NCBI GenBank assembly: GCA_902766325.1 | Contig: CACXDF010000300.1 | Coordinates: 1-5,208 of the forward strand | DNA from: an uncultured Eubacteriales bacterium | Lineage (GTDB): Bacteria > Bacillota > Clostridia > Christensenellales > DTU072 | Direction of reading: 5' to 3' | DNA: 5,208 nucleotides | In this document: in pieces, positions 1 to 5,208 of the stretch | Position numbering within the stretch: position 1 is the first letter of the stretch | Layout: each line of letters starts with the position of its first letter | Notes under the pieces: model-generated | The model's input: the letters and a program-made list of their open reading frames with translations, nothing else | Told to the model about the DNA's origin: nothing | Databases searched by the model: none | Position numbers and translations under genes: made by a program

Positions 1-10
1 CGTCTCCGCA

Positions 11-50
11 GAAGAAAACGGCATTTCCGTAAAAGAAATGCCGCCTTTTT
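11..50. terminator. Bidirectional rho-independent terminator downstream of pgk
   Basis: A perfect 9-bp stem (CGGCATTTC at 19-27, GAAATGCCG at 35-43) encloses a 7-base loop. On the plus strand it is followed by CCTTTTT. On the minus strand it is followed by TTTTCTTC (complement of 11-18). Both directions therefore have a hairpin plus a U-rich tail. It lies about 55 bp beyond the stop codon of the minus-strand pgk gene and would end that operon. The plus-strand tail suggests it may also end a converging gene to the left of the window, but that gene is not visible here. Confidence 0.8.
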
Positions 51-98
51 CGTCGCTGTTTTTATCCGTTGCAATAAGATAAAGTTCGCTTCTTCAAC

Positions 99-1337
99 TT
101 ATAAGCTGTTTTCCATTGCCTCGATCAGGGGCAATTTTTTCCCGCTGAGGAAGCGTACCATGGCGCCGCCGGCAGTGCAGACGTAATTTATTTTTTTCGT
201 GTCGATAAACTTGGACGCGGCGGTAACGGTATCCCCTCCGCCGATGACGGTATAGGCCGGGGTGGATTCCATCGCCTTCCAGATTTTTTCGGTACCGAAG
301 GCAAAGAGCGGGTCCTCGTATACGCCCGCGGGACCGTTTGCAAAAACGGTCTTCGCATTCTTGATCTCTTTTTCAAAAAGTTCCGCTGTTTTTGCTCCGA
401 CGTCCAAGAAAGACGCGTCGTCGACAGGCAGGTCGTTTACGTTTATTTCCGCCCTTTTCCCGTCCTTTTCATAGGCAAGATCAACGGGCAGAACGAACTT
501 ATCTCCGTATAGAGCAAGAAGGTCTTTCGCCGGTTCGACAAAGGCGAGCAGGTCTTTGTCGGCGAGCCATTTTTCGTACTTTTTACCTACTTTTACGCCG
601 CGCGCAAGGTGCATGACGACGCCGGTCACGCCGCAAGCGAGTATCTTATCGGCGGTTCCCGCGGCGAGCACCTGTTTCATCATACCGAACGCGTCCGATA
701 TCTTGGCGCCGCCGAGAACGAAAACACAAGGTTTTTCCGCTTCGGTCATGACCTTATAAAGAGCTTCGTATTCGTTGAAAAACAGCGGGCCGGCATAGGA
801 AGGGAGCAGACGTTCGAACGCGACCATGCTCGGACAGGAGCGGTGCGCCGCGCTGAACGCGTCGTTGACGTACAGATCGAACAAAGGCGCCAGTCTGCGT
901 ACGATCCAGGTATCCGCCATTTGCTCGGGTGTCAGCTTGACGTCTTTTTCGAAAGTAGAGACTTCTTCGGCGAGGTAACGGACGTTACCGAGAATAACGG
1001 CTTGCCCTCTTTGGAGAGTTTTTACGGCGTACACCGCCGCGTCGCCGCAAACGTCGTCGATATAGGACACGGGATAGCCTGTCAGTTCGCTCAATATCTC
1101 CGCGTGCTCGGCAAGCGGGATCAGATTTTGATAGTCGAGCGTATCGCCTTGGTGTGCGATAATGGCAACGCGCGCGCCGCCGTCAAGAAGATATTTGAGC
1201 GTGGGCGCCGTCTTGTTGAGTCGATTGCGATTGACGATCTTTTTATCCGCGTCGATGGGAGAATTGATGTCGGGACGGAAAAGAACGCTCTTCCCGTCCA
1301 CGTCCACACCGATAATACTTTTTATTTTAAGTGCCAT
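99..1337 (-). CDS. pgk: Phosphoglycerate kinase, archaeal-type
   Basis: This 412-residue enzyme interconverts 1,3-bisphosphoglycerate plus ADP and 3-phosphoglycerate plus ATP in cytosolic glycolysis and gluconeogenesis. Visible family marks are the N-terminal substrate motif RPDINSP (R21, D23, N25), AHQ at 61-63, VNDAFSAAHR (157-166), VLGGAK (207-212), NGPAGVYE (334-341) and the C-terminal nucleotide loop GGGDT (366-370). AHQ, VNDAF-AAHR and NGPAG are the forms I associate with archaeal PGKs; most bacterial enzymes have NGPMG. Length matches the archaeal enzymes (about 410). The usual E-N-V-R motif reads GNVR here (G117), an unusual loss of the Glu. It is the second gene of the GAPDH operon, starting 5 bp after the GAPDH stop. 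No Shine-Dalgarno sequence precedes its ATG, so translation is probably coupled to GAPDH. Function is secure; the archaeal affinity is judged from remembered motifs. Confidence 0.95.
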   Translation of the reverse strand: MALKIKSIIGVDVDGKSVLFRPDINSPIDADKKIVNRNRLNKTAPTLKYLLDGGARVAIIAHQGDTLDYQNLIPLAEHAEILSELTGYPVSYIDDVCGDAAVYAVKTLQRGQAVILGNVRYLAEEVSTFEKDVKLTPEQMADTWIVRRLAPLFDLYVNDAFSAAHRSCPSMVAFERLLPSYAGPLFFNEYEALYKVMTEAEKPCVFVLGGAKISDAFGMMKQVLAAGTADKILACGVTGVVMHLARGVKVGKKYEKWLADKDLLAFVEPAKDLLALYGDKFVLPVDLAYEKDGKRAEINVNDLPVDDASFLDVGAKTAELFEKEIKNAKTVFANGPAGVYEDPLFAFGTEKIWKAMESTPAYTVIGGGDTVTAASKFIDTKKINYVCTAGGAMVRFLSGKKLPLIEAMENSL

Positions 1338-1342
1338 AGTCG

Positions 1343-2386
1343 TTAATTTTTAAAGCAGGTCTTCCACTTGCCGATACCGAGATACTCGTTGGTCTTCGCA
1401 GTGGCCTCCGCGCCCGTTTGTTGCATACCCATGCAGGCGCGGATACCGTCCATCGTTTCGGGGATGGTAACGGCCTCTTGCGGAATATTGATCGCGTACA
1501 TGATAGAGTCGCCCGTTTCCACAATGCTGTCTTCCCACAAAGCGATCTCGTACATATCGCCGCGCGGATTACCGAGGTCGCGCGCGTATTTAAATAAAGA
1601 CGCGTTACCTTTAAATCCTTCGTCAATGCTGACGACGCGGATACGCGGGTGCTTTCTGAACGCGTCAAGCGCCATTTCTTTGGTGATCTTTTGTTTGCCG
1701 GTGGCGACGACGGTAATGATATGCCCATGCGTGATGGGGGTATGGACGAGAATGCCGGTTGCTTCTACGTGCGGCATGATGGTCATAAGGTCGAGAGCCT
1801 GATGAGAAGGCGCTTTATCGATCTGGAGCGCGTTCGTCAATCCTCTGTGATAATCGCCCGGATCGGCAACGCGGCGAATGATGGTAATGGCCACTCTGTC
1901 GATACCGTACGCTCTGTCCAGACAGTCCACGCTGCGGATAAGACCTGTCGTGTTACAACTGGTCAACTTCAGATATCTCTTATTAAGACCCTTTTCGTAA
2001 TTGGCGTATCCGTGGAAGAACACGTCGGCGACGCTGTTCTTTTCGCCGCCCTGGAAGATGGCCTTAACGCCGTACTTGTCGTAGATCTCTTTGTTTTTCG
2101 CGCCGATACCGCCGGGAGCGGAGTCCAACACGACGTCTACTTTTTGCAATAAGTCGACCAGCGACCCTTTGACCGGAATACCGAGCGCGTCGAACTCCGG
2201 TTTTTTATCCATGTCGACCAAATACAGATCGTACGGCATCCCCTTTTCAAAAAGCGCGCGCACGGCAAGGGTGGGAGCCAGATCTACCACGCCGACCAGT
2301 TCCATATCCTTCTGCAAAAAAACGCCGTCCGCAAGTCTCTGACCGATCGTTCCGTACCCAACCACGCCTACTTTTGTTTTCGTCAT
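1343..2386 (-). CDS. gap: Type II (archaeal-type) glyceraldehyde-3-phosphate dehydrogenase
   Basis: This 347-residue cytosolic enzyme oxidises and phosphorylates glyceraldehyde-3-phosphate to 1,3-bisphosphoglycerate, the substrate of the PGK encoded next. The N-terminal Rossmann fold begins KVGVVGYGTIG with the dinucleotide loop GYGTIG at 10-15. FQGGEK (111-116) precedes the catalytic motif SCNTTGL with nucleophile Cys144. His220 in ITHGH (218-222) aligns with the catalytic His of archaeal enzymes, and RRVADP (171-176) and ALWEDSI (282-288) are type II features. It lacks the SCTTNC catalytic motif of ordinary bacterial GapA. Asp35 at the end of the second beta strand, where archaeal homologues I recall have Lys or Thr, suggests NAD rather than NADP preference (inference). 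The start is supported by AAGGAG (complement of 2397-2402) 10 bases upstream. It is the first gene of the operon, behind the promoter at 2428-2456. Confidence 0.95.
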   Translation of the reverse strand: MTKTKVGVVGYGTIGQRLADGVFLQKDMELVGVVDLAPTLAVRALFEKGMPYDLYLVDMDKKPEFDALGIPVKGSLVDLLQKVDVVLDSAPGGIGAKNKEIYDKYGVKAIFQGGEKNSVADVFFHGYANYEKGLNKRYLKLTSCNTTGLIRSVDCLDRAYGIDRVAITIIRRVADPGDYHRGLTNALQIDKAPSHQALDLMTIMPHVEATGILVHTPITHGHIITVVATGKQKITKEMALDAFRKHPRIRVVSIDEGFKGNASLFKYARDLGNPRGDMYEIALWEDSIVETGDSIMYAINIPQEAVTIPETMDGIRACMGMQQTGAEATAKTNEYLGIGKWKTCFKN

Positions 2387-2427
2387 AATTCATTCTCTCC
2401 TTGTTTATGGATTTTGTGTGTAAAAAC

Positions 2428-2456
2428 ATTATAACACGGTTTTTATTTTTTGAAAA
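2428..2456 (-). promoter_or_regulatory. Promoter of the GAPDH-PGK operon
   Basis: Read on the minus strand there is a perfect -10 TATAAT (complement of 2428-2433) preceded by TGT, giving the extended form TGnTATAAT. A 17-bp spacer separates it from a -35-like TTTTCA (complement of 2451-2456, four of six matches to TTGACA). A run of nine A (complement of 2464-2472) upstream of the -35 resembles an UP element. Predicted transcription starts near 2421, leaving a leader of about 35 nucleotides with the AAGGAG site. The combination suggests strong, largely constitutive expression. No operator-like repeat overlaps it. Confidence 0.75.
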
Positions 2457-2492
2457 GATTATCTTTTTTTTTAAGTCCGAATAAAATATTTA

Positions 2493-2501
2493 TGCTATAA
2501 T
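2493..2501 (+). promoter_or_regulatory. Possible upstream extended -10 promoter toward the methyltransferase
   Basis: TGCTATAAT matches the extended -10 consensus TGnTATAAT exactly. No good -35 lies 16-18 bp upstream (only TTAAGT-like sequence near 2471), and the surroundings are very AT-rich, so it could be chance. If used, transcription would start near 2508, just before the inverted repeats at 2511-2564, making those repeats a possible roadblock operator for this start. Confidence 0.35.
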
Positions 2502-2510
2502 ATAAATGTC

Positions 2511-2564
2511 GAACGAAAATAACCGATATATGAAATTCATTTCATATTTATTTGACGGTCGTTC
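2511..2564. promoter_or_regulatory. Concentric inverted repeats, probable operator
   Basis: The inner element is a perfect 20-bp palindrome with 9-bp arms ATATGAAAT (2528-2536) and ATTTCATAT (2539-2547) around TC. An outer pair GAACGA (2511-2516) and TCGTTC (2559-2564) has exactly the same centre of symmetry (2537.5). The inner palindrome ends 4 bp before the -35 hexamer at 2552, and the right outer arm lies in the promoter spacer. This placement suits a dimeric or tetrameric transcription factor controlling the methyltransferase. The regulator is not in the window and its family cannot be told from the repeats. Confidence 0.55.
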
Positions 2565-2580
2565 AATAATAATGTATACT
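2552..2580 (+). promoter_or_regulatory. Promoter of the methyltransferase gene
   Basis: TTGACG (2552-2557, five of six matches to TTGACA) and TATACT (2575-2580, five of six to TATAAT) are separated by exactly 17 bp. The predicted start near 2587 leaves a leader of about 46 nucleotides that carries the AAGGAG site. The inner operator-like palindrome abuts it upstream and the outer right arm falls within the spacer. Confidence 0.8.
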
Positions 2581-2632
2581 GAATACGACAGATAAAAAAA
2601 TACAGACTCGAATATACAAGGAGAGAGAATTT

Positions 2633-3406
2633 ATGAAACCAAACTACAAAAACTGGATACCCAAAGGGAGAGTCGTCAGGTATCTGATAGAGACGGCGGC
2701 TTGTCTGATCGCGGCCATTGTCTTCGGCGCGGTGGGCTTTACCTACTCATTAACGTGGGCGATCGCCCTATTCGCAGTAGCGGGCGCCGCGGCGTTTGTG
2801 CTGGCTCTTGTCAGCGCCTTTTTGCTTAACTGGCACAACGTTTTTTCTTACGACGGAAAGCGTCAACTTTCAAAGATCATCATCGAGGGCGTCGCAAAAT
2901 ACGTTAAGATCCCCGACGGCGGAAAATGTTTGGACGTCGGCTGCGGCACCGGCGCGCTCCCGATCGCCATAGCAAAAAAGAACCGTAATGCGACCGTCAT
3001 CGGCTTGGACAGACTGATCAAGATCCAGCCGCTTTTTGAAGACAACGCCCGTGCCGAAGGGGTCGAAAACGTGACCTTCTATCCGGGCGACGCTCAACAG
3101 CTCCCTTTTAAGGACGAAACCTTCGACGTCGTCGTCAGCAACTACGTTTATCATAAGATCCCTGCAAAAGACAGACAGGCTCTGCTTCTGGAAACCCTAC
3201 GTCTCGTCAAAAAAGGCGGCACGTTCGTCATTCACGATACCTTCACCGAAAATAAGTTCGGCGACATGAACCTTTTTATCGACAAACTGAAAGAGATGGG
3301 CTACGAACAGGTAGAACTGATCGACACCACGACTAAGTTTATGACCGAGAAAGAAGCAAAATCGCTCTACTTGTCCGGCTCAGCCATTCTTTACGGAAAA
3401 AAATAA
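2633..3406 (+). CDS. Membrane-anchored class I SAM-dependent methyltransferase
   Basis: This 257-residue protein has two hydrophobic segments near the N-terminus (about 16-38 and 42-66), predicting a membrane hairpin that tethers a cytosolic catalytic domain. The domain is a class I (Methyltransf_11/UbiE-like) fold: motif I CLDVGCGTG (99-107) binds S-adenosylmethionine, D126 in GLDRL is the acidic ribose-binding residue, GDAQQLPF (152-159) is the adenine-contact motif and FDVVVSN (164-170) is motif IV. VKKGGTFVIHD (192-202) is the typical post-motif strand. The methyl acceptor cannot be inferred; the membrane anchor favours a lipid, quinone or membrane-associated small molecule, but this is speculation. 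The start is well supported by AAGGAG at 2618-2623, 9 bases upstream. The gene has its own promoter and terminator, so it is probably monocistronic. The leader shares ACAAGGAGAGA with that of the divergent GAPDH gene, which is simply a similar ribosome binding site. Confidence 0.85.
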   Translation: MKPNYKNWIPKGRVVRYLIETAACLIAAIVFGAVGFTYSLTWAIALFAVAGAAAFVLALVSAFLLNWHNVFSYDGKRQLSKIIIEGVAKYVKIPDGGKCLDVGCGTGALPIAIAKKNRNATVIGLDRLIKIQPLFEDNARAEGVENVTFYPGDAQQLPFKDETFDVVVSNYVYHKIPAKDRQALLLETLRLVKKGGTFVIHDTFTENKFGDMNLFIDKLKEMGYEQVELIDTTTKFMTEKEAKSLYLSGSAILYGKK

Positions 3407-3428
3407 ACCGTTAGTAACCATAACCGCG

Positions 3429-3461
3429 ACCCGGAGCCAATGCTCCGGGTTTTTCTTTTTT
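3429..3461 (+). terminator. Rho-independent terminator after the methyltransferase
   Basis: A perfect 9-bp GC-rich stem (ACCCGGAGC at 3429-3437, GCTCCGGGT at 3442-3450) with CAAT loop is followed by a T-rich tail (TTTTTCTTTTTT, 3450-3461). It starts 22 bp after the methyltransferase stop codon and separates this unit from the transporter operon. Confidence 0.93.
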
Positions 3462-3496
3462 GCGTCCATAAATAAACCTTTACAAAAAAAAGCATC

Positions 3497-3525
3497 TTGT
3501 CAAAATTCTTTATTACTTATATAAT
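3497..3525 (+). promoter_or_regulatory. Promoter of the transporter operon
   Basis: TTGTCA (3497-3502, five of six to consensus) and a perfect TATAAT (3520-3525) are separated by exactly 17 bp, in an AT-rich stretch between the preceding terminator and the transporter gene. The predicted start near 3532 gives a leader of about 43 nucleotides, which includes the palindrome at 3549-3560 and the ribosome binding site GGGGGA at 3564-3569. Confidence 0.8.
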
Positions 3526-3548
3526 TAAAATATGATCGCTTTTATTTC

Positions 3549-3560
3549 CGATCGCGATCG
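3549..3560. promoter_or_regulatory. 12-bp perfect palindrome in the transporter leader, possible operator
   Basis: CGATCGCGATCG is perfectly self-complementary and lies about 18-29 bases after the predicted transcription start, directly before the ribosome binding site. A repressor bound here could block elongation, as expected for a substrate-inducible sugar operon. A third GATCGC copy sits at 3534-3539. Three GATC sites within 26 bp could also matter if the host methylates GATC. The bound factor is unknown, and the site is short enough that chance is possible. Confidence 0.4.
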
Positions 3561-3574
3561 TAAGGGGGAACACT

Positions 3575-5056
3575 ATGGAAGAAAAGACCGCGCCGGCTCA
3601 ACCGAAAAATTATATTCCGAAAAAGGAATTTTGGGTCTACGGCGTAGCCGCTCTCGGGCAAGGCATGATATACGCCGTTATGAGCAGCTACATTTCCGAC
3701 TTCTATCTGAACGTCATGAAGCTGACGCCGCTCTTCGTGCTTCTGCTGATGCTTCTTGCGCGTATTTGGGACGCGATCAACGATCCGCTGATGGGCATGG
3801 TCGTCGATAAATGCGACTCCCGTTTCGGCAAATATAAGCCGTATATCGTTTACGCTGTCATACCCATTTCTTTATTGACTTTTTTCATGTTTTTCGTACC
3901 GGAATTCGCCGACGTCGACTCATCTTCTTACGACCCGATGGGCACCTACGTGTGGGTCTCGTTCATATACGTCTTTTGGGGCATGATCTACACCATGAGC
4001 GACGTGCCGTTCTGGAGTCTGCCCAATGCGATGACGCCGGAAGCGCATGAACGCGGCAAGATCATCGGTTTTGCCCGCACTCTCAATGGTATCGGGAGCG
4101 CCGTTCCTATGGTCATCTATATGGCTTTGGGATATCTGCATATACACGACCGCGCGCGTTATATGATCATGGCTATCGTCGCTTCCGTTTGCGGTTGCAT
4201 TCTGTTTGTATCCAGTTACCTGACGGTCAAAGAACGTATTAAGATCCCGAAACCGGTCAAAGAAAAGGGGCAGGTTTCTCCGCTGAAATTGATCTTTTCG
4301 CATAAGGCGCTGATGATGGTTGTTTTGATGGGCGTTATTTCCAGCGGAAGATATATGCTCCAGGCGGCCGCCGTGCACGTTTCACGGTATACTTTTTATC
4401 TGGATGGCATGGACATCAAGACCAGTCAGAGCACCGTTCAGCTCGTCTTTTCCGTCTGCACCGCCGCCGGTATGTTCGGCGCCATGATCGCCTCGCCGTT
4501 CTTCTTTAAGAAATTCAGTTACAAAGCTCTGATCGTTTTCACGTGCATCGTCGGCGGTATCGCCGCCCTTATCGGATATATGGTCGGGTCGCTGACCGGC
4601 TTTAATTTGTGGGCGCTCGTACCCTTCCTGTTCCTTGCCAGCGTGCCGACCGGCGTTATCAACGTGGTAAGCTACGCCATGATCGGCGACTGTCTCGATC
4701 AAATGGAACTGGAAACGGGCCGACGAGAAACGGCGCTGGGCAACGCCTGCCAGTCCTTTGTCAATAAGCTCGGCAACGCGCTTGCCACCACCATGATCAT
4801 CGCCATGTACATGATCGTAGGCTTAGACGTCAACGCCATGACGGCAGGCGGACAAAGCGTAGAAGCGATCAATCCCGTAACCTTGAGCTACGGCATCCGC
4901 AACGGTATGTATATGCTCGTCACGTTGATCCCCGCCATCTGTCTCCTGCTCTGCTGTATCCCGCTGATCTTCTACGACATCACGGGCAAGAAAAAGGACG
5001 ATATGCTGGCCGCGCTCAAACAAGCCCGTTTGGATCGCGGAGTATCCATAGAATAA
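3575..5056 (+). CDS. GPH-family sugar:cation symporter (MelB-like, MFS_2)
   Basis: This 493-residue integral membrane protein has about 12 predicted helices (first about 19-44, last about 441-467) and a central cytoplasmic loop near 217-243. It belongs to the glycoside-pentoside-hexuronide:cation symporters. ARIWDAINDPLMG (62-74) is nearly identical to melibiose permease; D66 and D70 match the MelB cation-site residues Asp55 and Asp59. The following RFGKYKPY (83-90) is the family loop motif. SDVPFWSLPN (142-151) places D143 and W147 at MelB Asp124 and Trp128, and R168 matches Arg149. An ungapped alignment puts G30 where MelB has the sugar-binding Asp19, so the substrate is probably not melibiose. 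The downstream IolB/KduI-like gene hints at a uronate or inositol-type substrate. Start ATG is preceded by GGGGGA 5 bases upstream. It is the first gene of an operon, with the next gene 23 bp away. Confidence 0.9.
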   Translation: MEEKTAPAQPKNYIPKKEFWVYGVAALGQGMIYAVMSSYISDFYLNVMKLTPLFVLLLMLLARIWDAINDPLMGMVVDKCDSRFGKYKPYIVYAVIPISLLTFFMFFVPEFADVDSSSYDPMGTYVWVSFIYVFWGMIYTMSDVPFWSLPNAMTPEAHERGKIIGFARTLNGIGSAVPMVIYMALGYLHIHDRARYMIMAIVASVCGCILFVSSYLTVKERIKIPKPVKEKGQVSPLKLIFSHKALMMVVLMGVISSGRYMLQAAAVHVSRYTFYLDGMDIKTSQSTVQLVFSVCTAAGMFGAMIASPFFFKKFSYKALIVFTCIVGGIAALIGYMVGSLTGFNLWALVPFLFLASVPTGVINVVSYAMIGDCLDQMELETGRRETALGNACQSFVNKLGNALATTMIIAMYMIVGLDVNAMTAGGQSVEAINPVTLSYGIRNGMYMLVTLIPAICLLLCCIPLIFYDITGKKKDDMLAALKQARLDRGVSIE

Positions 5057-5079
5057 AATCTTTTTGAGAGGTAACAAAA

Positions 5080-5208
5080 ATGTTTGCTTATCCGAAATTC
5101 GATACCAACGGAGAAAAAGTTCTTTGTTCCGTTCGACACTATCCGGAACTTATGCAAGACATCTCCGTCTTTCAGTTCAAACCCGGGCAAGAAAAAGTCT
5201 TCTACAGC
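5080..5208 (+). CDS. 5-deoxy-glucuronate isomerase-like protein (IolB/KduI family), 5' end only
   Basis: Only the first 43 codons are present; the reading frame is open to the window edge. ATG at 5080 follows GAGAGG (5066-5071) with 8 bases of spacing, 23 bp after the transporter stop, so the gene is almost certainly co-transcribed with it. The protein begins MFAYPKFDTNGEKVL and continues with MQDISVFQFKPGQ at residues 25-37. From memory this resembles the N-terminus of Firmicutes proteins annotated as 5-deoxy-glucuronate isomerase, which begin MFGYPEFDENGEKIL and have MDIRVYR plus a K-x-G-E element at the same place. Such cupin enzymes isomerise 5-deoxy-glucuronate in inositol breakdown, or 5-keto-4-deoxyuronate in pectin breakdown. 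The metal-binding region is outside the window, so the substrate and even the family remain tentative. Confidence 0.6.
   Translation, partial: MFAYPKFDTNGEKVLCSVRHYPELMQDISVFQFKPGQEKVFYS

Noticed and set aside
609..1346. Open frame of 245 codons on the plus strand antisense to pgk
   Set aside because: It lies entirely over a well-supported PGK gene, has no ribosome binding site and its translation is low-complexity, rich in Arg, Val and Asp with no recognisable motifs; it is a shadow of the GC-rich third positions.
1649..2152. Open frame of 167 codons on the plus strand antisense to GAPDH
   Set aside because: It is fully contained in the GAPDH gene on the other strand, with no ribosome binding site and no family resemblance.
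2488..2507. Inverted repeat ATTTAT / ATAAAT around the upstream TATAAT
   Set aside because: Arms are only 6 bp of pure A/T in a very AT-rich region, so chance is the likely explanation.
2387..2632. Possible riboswitch or small RNA in the divergent intergenic region
   Set aside because: Apart from promoters and the concentric repeats the sequence is AT-rich with no conserved aptamer-like structure; both predicted leaders are under 50 nucleotides, too short for a typical riboswitch.
3532..3810. Short plus-strand frame starting at the predicted transcription start of the transporter operon
   Set aside because: Its ATG coincides with the predicted start site, so it would be leaderless, and it overlaps the transporter in another frame with an Arg-rich translation. 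The transporter start at 3575 has a proper ribosome binding site and strong homology.
3920..4378. Minus-strand frame of 152 codons within the transporter gene
   Set aside because: His-, Asp- and Arg-rich translation, no start signal, and complete overlap with the transporter; typical antisense artefact of a membrane protein gene.

Overview
The window looks like chromosomal DNA from an anaerobic, probably gut-associated Firmicutes/Clostridia-type bacterium. The bacterial assignment rests on sigma-70-type promoters with 17-bp spacers, strong AAGGAG ribosome binding sites and rho-independent terminators. The genus cannot be read from this sequence. Coding density is high, no gap between genes exceeds 246 bp, and there is no sign of a phage, insertion sequence, CRISPR array or RNA gene.

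Left part, minus strand (11-2456): a two-gene operon encodes a type II (archaeal-type) glyceraldehyde-3-phosphate dehydrogenase followed 5 bp later by an archaeal-type phosphoglycerate kinase. Together they perform the two consecutive steps between glyceraldehyde-3-phosphate and 3-phosphoglycerate. The operon has an extended -10 promoter with an A-rich upstream tract and ends at a hairpin that looks bidirectional. Archaeal-like lower-glycolysis enzymes under bacterial signals, plus an Asp where archaeal relatives have a non-acidic cofactor-binding residue, are the main biochemical points of interest.

Middle (2387-3461): a 246-bp AT-rich divergent region contains the GAPDH promoter, a consensus-like promoter for a plus-strand methyltransferase, and an unusual set of concentric inverted repeats next to and overlapping that promoter, probably an operator. 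The single gene here encodes a class I SAM-dependent methyltransferase with two N-terminal membrane helices. It ends at a strong terminator and is probably monocistronic.

Right part, plus strand (3497-5208): a separate transcription unit starts at a near-consensus promoter with a 12-bp perfect palindrome just downstream of the predicted start site. It encodes a melibiose-permease-like GPH-family sugar:cation symporter and, 23 bp later, the beginning of a gene whose N-terminus resembles Firmicutes 5-deoxy-glucuronate isomerase (IolB/KduI-like) proteins. This is probably the start of a uronate, inositol or related sugar uptake and catabolism operon that continues beyond the window. Carbon from it could plausibly enter the lower glycolysis encoded on the left, but nothing in the sequence shows co-regulation. 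I see no clearly new multi-gene system. The best leads are the concentric operator, the archaeal-type GAPDH-PGK pair and the transporter's altered sugar site.
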